Origin: Flabesymbios commensalis
Taxonomy: Eukaryota; Annelida; Polychaeta; Terebellida; Flabelligeridae
DNA: 64,000 nucleotides
Direction of reading: 5' to 3'
NCBI GenBank assembly: GCA_964017125.1
Contig: OZ024909.1
Span: 78,568,830-78,632,829, forward strand
In this document: piece by piece, positions 10,191 through 64,000 of the stretch
How the letters are laid out: every line of letters begins with the position of its first letter
Position numbering within the stretch: the stretch's first letter is position 1
Translations under genes and position numbers: made by a program
The notes under the pieces: model-generated
What the model was told of the DNA's origin: nothing
Database searches by the model: none
What the model saw: the letters and a program-made list of their open reading frames with translations, nothing else

Positions 10191-11775
10191 AACCTGTCAT
10201 GAGCCTCGACAAATCATTTTCCAAAACTCTTACAATACCGGTGATCTTCCCCAGGATTGGTTCACAGCAGATGTAATGACAATTTTCAAAAAATGCAAAA
10301 AAAACCTAGCTCCTAATTACAGACCTGTCTCCCTTACAGCCATCACTTGCCAACTAATGGAATACATCATACACACACACATAATTCAACATTGCGACTC
10401 ACAAAACATACTTCAAAATTGCCAACACGGCTTCAGAAAACAACACTCATGTGGATCAAAACTCATTATCACCACAGAAGAATCACAACGCAGTATAGAC
10501 CAGAATAAACAAGTAGATGAAATCATATTGGACTTTTCAATAGCTTTCGACACCGTGGCGCACAACAAACTCATCTCAAAATTACAAAATTGAGGAATTC
10601 AAGGTAGAACCAATGAGTGGATCAATAAATGGTTGAAATTCAGAAATCAGAAAGTTGTTCTTGACGGGGAAATGTCTGATCCAGTACCAGTCACTTCCGG
10701 GGTGCCACAGGGAACAGTTCTCGGCTGTCTTATGTTCCTCCTTTACATCAATGACATCAACCAAAACATAAATTCAAAAAATCAGGCTTTTTGCAGATGA
10801 CTGCGTACTTTACAGAGAAATAAAGTCAAAAAAAATTAGATTGTTTAGAACTTCAACAAGATCTTCAGAAATCAGTTGACTGGTCTCAAACATGGCAAAT
10901 GTCTTTCAACATAAACAAAAGTCACACCTTACATGCCCACAGAAAGAAACAGGCCATCATACACACCTCCACAATGGACAACACACCGGTAACACCAGTT
11001 ACGCACCACCCATATCTTGGCATAGAGCTACAGTCAGACCTCAGATGGACAACACACATACATAACCCAACCAACAAAGCACAGAAGACACTAAACATGC
11101 TGAAAAAAACCCTTCAAACAAGCCTCCACAACTGTAAAATCCCAGGCATACAAAACAATAGTCAGACCTCAATTTGAATATGCATCAGCCATCTGGGACC
11201 CACACACGGCAAAAGATACATACAACCTTAACAAAGTACAAAACTATGCAGCAAGATGGGTCCATCATGACTACTCACACTACATAAGTGTCCCTTCCTT
11301 ACAAAAACAACTGAATGGGCCTTCTCTTTCGGTCCGATGTCTACAAAGTAGACTAGTATTATTCTACAAAATTTGCCATCGGAATATTGTCATCCACATT
11401 CTCCCCTATATTTACAAATACCCCTCGAAACTATACACGCCACACCTCAAACATAAACGAAAACAGCTACAGATAGAGACAACTCAGCACATCAACAGAC
11501 ACATACAAATACAGCTACTTCCCCCGAACAATCACAGACTGGAATTCCCTGCCACCCAGTCTGTGTGCGACTCCAACGGTGCAGACCTTCAAGGAAGTCC
11601 TAACCCGTCATCTCTCCCCAGCCTTTAATTCACACGCGAACCCCACTGTATATAACCACTGATGCACTATATATCTATATACTGTAAATACATTTCTGCA
11701 CTGCACTGCGAATGTCACTTTCTTTCCTCACGGGGTCACGTGTGATCGTAATGCCATTAGGCGACGATCAATAAC
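10191..11775 (+). pseudogene. Decayed LINE reverse transcriptase (non-LTR retrotransposon)
   Basis: The frame from about 10200 reads NTGDLPQDWFTADVMTIFKK, then NYRPVSLTAITCQLMEYI (RT motif 1 region), HGFRKQHSCGSKLI, then ILDFSIAFDTVAHNKLI with the first catalytic Asp region. After an in-frame TGA at 10591-10593 the same frame continues with GVPQGTVLGCLMFLLYIND. A shift of frame near 10785 is needed to read LFADDCVLY, the FADD catalytic motif. Later segments in shifted frames read HHPYLGIELQSDLRWTTHI and FEYASAIWDP, which are RT/C-terminal motifs of Jockey/CR1-type LINEs. The endonuclease half is absent, so it is 5' truncated. At least one stop and several frameshifts make it inactive. Clade assignment is inference. 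Confidence 0.85.
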
Positions 11776-11894
11776 AATGCATAAAGTCATAAAGCTGAGG
11801 AAAGATACCATATGGTGGAATCTAAATAGCTTATTTACACAGACATGTCAATACATTTTAGCTTTTTGTATGTACAGTGCAGTTTGTTAAATAA

Positions 11895-12112
11895 TTGTAG
11901 CACTGAAATATGTTTTACATAAACCAAGTGATCAAAGCTTTTTTCATCATAAATGCCCTTAGATTTAGCTATCTCCACTTCATTTGTATACAAATGCTAT
12001 GGGTCTACGGTCATTTTAAATACTGTACTCTTTCAGCGGGGGATCCACTTAAGACGTGTCTAGATGTGAGATTCTGACGTCTAAAGTCGATCCCCGAGCT
12101 GAAAGGGTTGAG
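11895..12112 (+). mobile_element. Pal-2 element, diverged
   Basis: CACTGAAATATG, CATCATAAATGCCCTTAG, CTATGGGTCTACGGTCATTT, then GATTCTGACGTCTAAAGTCG, ATCCCCGAGCTGAAAGGGTT. Confidence 0.65.
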
Positions 12113-12114
12113 CG

Positions 12115-12950
12115 ATGTAGTGAAGTTAGACTCAGTAACGTTTGGACTTTTGAGGAGATGTAGATAAGAGATTAAACGGATTTCATTATATCTATAAAAA
12201 CGTTTGTGACTTCGCATCTAGCATGCTGTTTTTAATGTCAGAAATGATTAGTTCTGGTTATAAACAATTCCTGAAAACTGGGTATTTCCCCATGTTTTAG
12301 ACACTTAGGTAAATAAAAAAATATTTAGTTAAGTATAATTGTAAATTCCGTTTATTTAAATGCTTACGTAAATACAATTTTTTGCACAAAATATTTTTTA
12401 CGCGTCCGTGTACATTAGGCCCTACATATTTACACTATTTGTCAACTTTTCTAAACAGACTAGCCTCACCCAATCACGTATATTTTTATTTGCGTTTTGC
12501 TTCCAGAAGGTTGCCTAATGGATCGAAAAAGCCAACATTGCTAGCGCTCAATATCAGAATTCTCTATTCGACACTAAAACCTGCGCTTTCAAAATGTCAC
12601 TCGATTTGGACCTTTCTCGATTTATACAAATATAATTGTATAAATAAACGTAGGCCTTACTCAAAATATGTTTTATGAATATATCTTGCACGAAAGGTAA
12701 AAACCACGATGTGCGAAATTGGACAAATATATATTTCAAAATCGCAGAAATGACATAATTGTATACTTGTCCTCGGATTTTTAAACATGACAAAATCCAG
12801 AGAAATCCATGAAATTGGCAAATCTAGTGTGAAGATACTTCACAAGCGAATATAAAATCATTTAATGGATGTTACTTTTACACATCTTAGCTTCTCGACG
12901 TTGTTAGGTCTATGACCTCGCCAAGACTACGCCAAGACTTGCTGTAGAGA
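12115..12950. other. Spacer, nothing recognised
   Basis: No exon, RNA gene or repeat family is evident. Short open frames here show no recognisable motif. Confidence 0.35.
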
Positions 12951-12954
12951 AGAT

Positions 12955-13345
12955 GATTTTACATAACCTGTCACAATACATGTACAGATGACCTGTCAGA
13001 CACTAATCTTAGGTTTATCCATCAAAATCTAACCTCTGGAAGGTGCCGTGGCCCAGTTTATCGTATATTTGATTCATTTACTCGTTCATACTTCATATTT
13101 TGTAAAAAGAGATCAACGAAAACCAAATAATTAGATAGATGTAAGTGGTACATAATCTTTCACACCACATGCACAGATGACCTGGATGATACTAGTGTTA
13201 ATTTAAGCTCATCAATCAAACAGTGGTACGAGAAAACAAAAACTTTACATAAATATGAGTGTTACATAAACTTTCACACTATATGCACACGTTACCTGAG
13301 AGACACTATTAATCAACGTCTGAGATCTGGTGGTTCTCCTGACTC
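12955..13345 (+). repeat. Degenerate tandem repeat, about 110-130 bp, three copies
   Basis: The block 'ACAT-TTTCACAC-ATGCACA-GATGACCTG-GAGACACTA' followed by CATCAA..CTGG appears near 12965, 13150 and 13260. A further copy lies at about 16168-16265. Identity is low. Confidence 0.45.
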
Positions 13346-13969
13346 AGTTAAAACAAAAATTAATCAAATCGAGTGGTCAGCATTTGGATTAGTTACCAAC
13401 GGATTTGCGTTTGAAACAATCATTGGACGGCTTTGTAAGTAAACTGAATAGCTTTTATTATTTAAAGTTTTAAAACACTTTTAACTGTGATAATGTCTGC
13501 CCTTGGACAAGTACTTGTGGATGTCAGGCGTGTGCGTGATATTTGAATTAGCTGTTTCTGTTAGCTTCCCGTAACCCTGCAATTTATATTGCTGAGTTGG
13601 TGGGAGAAAGCTTTTCGCTGTGCTTCCTAAGAATGACAGAGGCTTCTCGTGTGTCGATACTCATGTGTTTGGCAGGCGAGAGCCACCAGTCCAACTCAGA
13701 CTAATATAGATAGCTTGTTTTGCCTGAGCGACGGCTTTCGAGCTGACGTCAGCAGATGCAATTTAGACTAATCAAAGTACTTTTATTTTAAAGGGACAAA
13801 AGTCATGTACTTGTCGAGGTATATTTTAAAAGGGCTCTACTAAATATCACATAGTTTGTATTATTGCTTTTATAAATACTTTTATTATAGTATTGTTTCA
13901 ATGTATCATTCTAGTATTATATGGTATTTGACCCTATTATTAGTGGAGTGCATAATGAACTAAACTTAT

Positions 13970-14430
13970 GTGGTGCCTCAGGGCACCCTGGTCACCTTCT
14001 ATTTGCTCCGCAGTCAAGCAAATATCTACAACATTGAAATTGTGAAGACTTTATTAAACTAAATTAATAATATTATTATAAAGTTGACTGCACTTGTTGT
14101 AGTTGTATAAGCTTCTACGCTTTCAAGATAGTTTTTTGCTACATTTATACTAATATGCAGTTGTTTTATCTCGGGTTTTAGTGCTGGAAACAAACGTTAT
14201 TTATAGTATATTTTTACTTATTTTTACTTTCCAGTGTAATCACCATGTATATACAATCTACTTTTAAGTGTAATTACCATGTATATACATTTTATCCTGG
14301 ATGTTGAACTTAGTTAGGGTGCTGGTCACCTGTATTCGGCATCCTGATGTACACAATTTCACTTACAATTGTATATGTGTACGATTATTGTAATATTTAT
14401 GTATATAAAGCCTAATAAATAAATAGCCTG
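13970..14430 (+). repeat. Possible 3' tail of a retroelement
   Basis: GGTGCTGGTCACCTG (about 14318) and the terminus TGTATATAAAGCCTAATAAA with an (AATA)n run resemble 55880-55935. A shared 3' terminus ending in a short A-rich repeat is typical of LINE/SINE ends. The body is unrecognised. Confidence 0.35.
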
Positions 14431-14497
14431 CATTTGAGTCATTCACTCTTTCATACTCCAGACTATATATTTTACCAACAGTGATAAATAAAAGACA

Positions 14498-15906
14498 ATG
14501 TAGTCCACTGTGTACGAGATGCCGGACACGGCTTTACCCAGAAAGCACCACGCTGATCACAGAGATAGAGGCAACTGGGCTACTGGGATACAGTATGCAA
14601 TTAGGCTGCAGCTGAAACTGGAAATATACATAAAGTGGTCTACAGCTTTAAATAATGGTGTAATCCACTGTGTACGAACTGCCGGACACAGCTGTACTCT
14701 GAAAGAATCAAGCTGATTATAGAGGCAACTCGGCTACTGGTATACAATATGCAACTGGGCTACAAATAAAACCAGAAATATACATAAAGTGGTCTATAGC
14801 TTTAAATAAAGGTGTAATCCACTGTGTCCGAACTCGCGGACACAGCTGTACTCTGAAAGAACCAAGCTGATTACAGAGATAGAGGTAACTGGGCTACTGG
14901 TATACAACATGCAACTAGGCTACAAGTAAAACCAGAAATATACATAAAGTGGTCTACAGCTTTATATAAAGGTGTAATCCACTGTGTACACAGCTGTACC
15001 AGAAAGAGTCAGGCTGATTAGAGAGATAGAGGCAACTCGGCTACTGGTGCACAATATGCAATTGGGCTACAAATAAAACCAGAAATATACTTAGAGTGGT
15101 ATATAGCTGTAAATAAAGGTGTAATCCACTTTGTGCGAACTGCCGGACACAGCTGTACGCATAAAGAGCCAAGCTGATTACAGAGATAGAGGCAACTGGG
15201 CTACTGGTATACAACATGCAACTAGGCTACAACTAAAACCAGGAATATACATAAAGTGGTCTATAGGTTTAGATAAAGGTGTGATCCACTGTGTACGAAC
15301 TGCCGGACACAGCTGTACGCGGAAAGAGCCACGCTGATTAGAGAGATAGAGGCAAATGGAGTACTGGGATACAATATGCAATTAGGCTACAGCTGAAAAC
15401 AGAAATATACATAAAGTGGTCTATAGCTTTAGATAAAGGTGTAATCCACTGTGTACGAACTCGCGGACACAGCTGTACTCTGAAAGAGCCAAGCTGATTA
15501 CAGAGATAGAGGTAACTGGGCTACTGGTATACAACATGCAACTATGCTACATCTGAAACCAGAAATATACATAGAGTGGTTTATAGCTATAAATAAAGGT
15601 GTAATCCACTGTGTACGAACTCGCGGACACAGCTGTACCAGAAAGAGCCAAGCTGATTACAGAGATAGAGGCAACTGGGCTACTGGTATACAACATGCAA
15701 CTAGGCTACAAGTAAAACCAGAAATATACATAGAGTGGTTTATAGCTTTAAATAAAGGTGTAATCCACTGTGTACGAGCTGCCGGACACAGCTGTACGCA
15801 GAAAGAGCCACGCTGATTATAGATATAGAGGCAAATGGAGTACTGGGATACAATATGCAATTAGGCTACAGCTGAAACTAGGAATATACTTAAAGTGGTC
15901 TACAGC
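14498..15906 (+). repeat. Satellite array, about 157-160 bp unit, nine copies
   Basis: Units start at GTAATCCACTGTGTACGAAC near 14501, 14661, 14814, 14972, 15121, 15281, 15439, 15600 and 15759. Each contains CCGGACACAGCTGTAC, GAGATAGAGGCAACTGGGCT and AAACCAGAAATATACATA. Unit lengths vary, so the short peptide frames are not conserved across units. The array is cut at its right end by a Pal-5 element. Confidence 0.92.
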
Positions 15907-16157
15907 TTAACCCTTCGAGCCCTCACGATGTATTAAAGCATCATTTTACATCCCTGAAAATAGACTAAATTTCCCTACAACTAAGGGTTTTAGAAAGAAA
16001 ATTGCCATGAAACTGGTTTACCAATAGATGGCAATTTTCTTTACTTTTTAAACCACATCAAGTCAACTTCATTCAATACAAGTCGAGAATTGCGGCAGCA
16101 ATTCGCGGCTTGTAGTGGATGAAGATGACAATGGTAAATTCAGGCTTGAAAGGGATA
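15907..16157 (+). mobile_element. Pal-5 element at the end of the satellite array
   Basis: TTAACCCTTCGAGCCCTCACG on the left, the palindromic core CGAGAATTGCGGCAGCAATTC, and GGCTTGAAAGGGATAA on the right. The left TTAA lies inside the satellite motif TACAGCTTTAA, which suggests insertion into the satellite. Confidence 0.75.
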
Positions 16158-16285
16158 AGCAAAGAAAAGTCAATTAGATCAATGTAAGTGTTACATATTA
16201 AGCCTCTGCCGCTACATGCACACATGACCTGAGAGTCACTAGTCTATCCATGCTAACATCTGGACCACCCCTGAGGACAAAGTTG

Positions 16286-16372
16286 ATATATTGAACCAAT
16301 GTTGGCTTAATGTTGGGCCACCGTCGTAGACGGTGTCCCAACATTAAGCCAACATTGGCTCACCATTATGCT
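16286..16372. repeat. Pal-1 palindromic element without the CAGCAAACA ends
   Basis: AACCAATGTTGGCTTAATGT, core CACCGTCGTAGACGGTG, and CAACATTAAGCCAACATTGG. The arms are nearly perfect. Confidence 0.65.
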
Positions 16373-16719
16373 GGTTGGTATTATGACATTGCTATTAGTT
16401 ATGCTCGCTTCATCTGTGATATATTAGGTCAAAAATTACCCTGGAGAGAAACTAAATAGGAACCACGGGGTTTGAATTAAAAACGCATCAATCATTCGCA
16501 CCAGCGTCTGATCTGTGTAACTATATGCTAACATTAAATTACATGACCAAACAATAAGTTATCTCACCCTATGTCGTGTTTTGCAGTTCATGCCGCACTT
16601 TTTTCTTTGTTTTTATATATTACTGGCAGATATATTGATGTCAGTCCATGTTATATTCTATGGCGTCGTTTTCAAAATCAGTCATATCACATATCACTTC
16701 CGATGTCTTTTATTTGACT

Positions 16720-17060
16720 ATGAAGTAAATATTGGTATGAGCTCATATCACACTCTATGTCGTGGTTTTAACAATGAGACGTATATTGGTATCAGTCATT
16801 ATCACACTCTATGTCGTGCTTTTAACAATGAGACGTATATTGGTATCAGTCATTATCACAGTCTATTTCATGATTTTAACAATGAGAAGTATACTAGTAT
16901 CAGTTCATAACACACTCTATGTCGTGATTTTTACAATGAGACGTATATTGGTATCAGCCCATATCACACTCTATGTCGGTGTTTTAACAACGATACCTAT
17001 ATTGATATAAGACCATATCACAGCCTATGTCGTGGTTTTAACAGTGAGGTGGATATTGAA
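16720..17060 (+). repeat. 54-bp minisatellite, about six copies
   Basis: ACAATGAGACGTATATTGGT recurs at 16771, 16825, 16879, 16933 and 16987 (diverged), with a last decayed unit at 17041. The period is exactly 54 bp (18 codons), so frames stay open through the array. I see no start, splice or family signal that would make it coding. Confidence 0.9.
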
Positions 17061-17061
17061 T

Positions 17062-17600
17062 ATATCACACTTTATGCCTGTGTCTCCAAATCCAATGTGA
17101 CATTACAATGTATAGTATATAGAATTAAATAACGGAGTGGTAGGGTCAATAAATGATTACCTTGTCACCCTGAGATTGTGTACATTTCTGAAAGCATTCA
17201 GTTTGTGTATTCGATAGCCATGCATTTGAATTATATTTATTGCACACACATCAATGACGATCAGTAATAATAAGTGACCTAGATCTTAATATTATTTATT
17301 TGCTTATGCGGATGAATACATATTTTGTCATATGGTTATATGCGTAATATCAGCAAATCTGCCAGCAATATTATTAAATAAATAAATGGTTTTAGGAGCT
17401 ATAAAAAAATATGCATTTGTTTACATATTTGAATTAATTCAATGTACACACAATTAAATTGACAAGATCATTATGAATACGGATGTGTACCTTCTGTGTA
17501 TTTTCTGTATTTTTTCTGTGTATCTGTGTATATTCTTATTATTAATAATTAGATCATTATGTCAATAAATAGATAAAGAGTCTAAGTGTAATATCTCCAT
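17062..17600. other. AT-rich stretch before the first supported exon
   Basis: No exon or repeat family is seen. A TTTTCTGTATTTTTTCTGTG pyrimidine-rich run lies near 17500. Confidence 0.35.
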
Positions 17601-17610
17601 GTGTTTTCAG

Positions 17611-64000
<46,390 letters not shown>

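Noticed and set aside
13348-13434. Exon-like segment: acceptor GACTCAG, donor CTTT|GTAAGT, one open frame of 28 codons, phase-compatible with the exon at 17611.
   Set aside because: An open frame this short is expected by chance about a quarter of the time, phase match has a one-in-three chance, the peptide is not recognisable, and the acceptor lies in a degenerate tandem repeat. Kept only as a possibility for RNA-seq.
14510-15816. Repeated peptides of 68-90 residues in the satellite array, possibly a repeat protein.
   Set aside because: Unit lengths of 157-160 bp are not multiples of three, so frames break between units. No start or splice context.

Overview
The window looks like intronic and intergenic DNA of a marine invertebrate animal, possibly a lophotrochozoan or an invertebrate deuterostome; the sequence alone does not settle the phylum. 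The reasons are small GT-AG exons separated by introns of up to about 22 kb, a tRNA-derived SINE, a 5S-rRNA-like SINE, LINE reverse transcriptases, very many palindromic non-autonomous DNA transposons, and long tetranucleotide tracts such as (GAAT)n, (GTGA)n, (TTGA)n and (CAAA)n. There is no sign of bacterial gene organisation.

One host gene is clearly supported: a guanine deaminase (GDA-like, amidohydrolase) gene on the + strand. Ten exons from 40109 to 62096 join in phase without a break. They carry the metal and catalytic motifs DTHVHAAQY, GHIGE, TVLAHA, AHCPSAN and GLATD, the last split with the next exon. An eleventh, upstream exon at 17611-17746 is phase-compatible across a 22.4-kb intron. 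The 3' part of the gene lies beyond the window.

The most striking feature is that several splice junctions of this gene sit inside tandem repeats. The 5' splice site after exon 49396-49503 is the first unit of about 430 bp of (GTGA)n. The junction at 50200/50201 is reiterated as 40-bp units. The junction at 62096/62097 is the first unit of an array of about 60 bp per unit. The 3' splice site and first codons of the next exon (63361) are repeated at least nine times with a 73/74-bp period up to the window edge. A degraded copy of another exon end lies at 43955-43990.

Layout: 0-17.6 kb holds SINE copies, palindromic elements, minisatellites (19 bp at 6.5 kb, about 157-160 bp at 14.5-15.9 kb, 54 bp at 16.7-17.06 kb), a (CAAA)n tract and a decayed LINE at 10.2-11.8 kb. 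The 17.6-40.1 kb intron holds an inverted pair of 5S-like SINEs (20.1 and 24.3 kb), (GAAT)n tracts, a 64-bp minisatellite at 26.75-27.87 kb, many palindromic elements, and a fossil transposon of about 4.2 kb with long terminal inverted repeats (33.8-38.0 kb). The 40-64 kb part is the exon-bearing half of the GDA gene, with a 5'-truncated LINE carrying a 473-codon RT frame at 56.08-57.5 kb and several SINEs with clear target-site duplications.

Palindromic families are given working labels here (Pal-1, Pal-2 and so on) because I cannot match them to a repeat library. Several insert at TTAA, as piggyBac- or Kolobok-type elements do, and they are often nested in one another.
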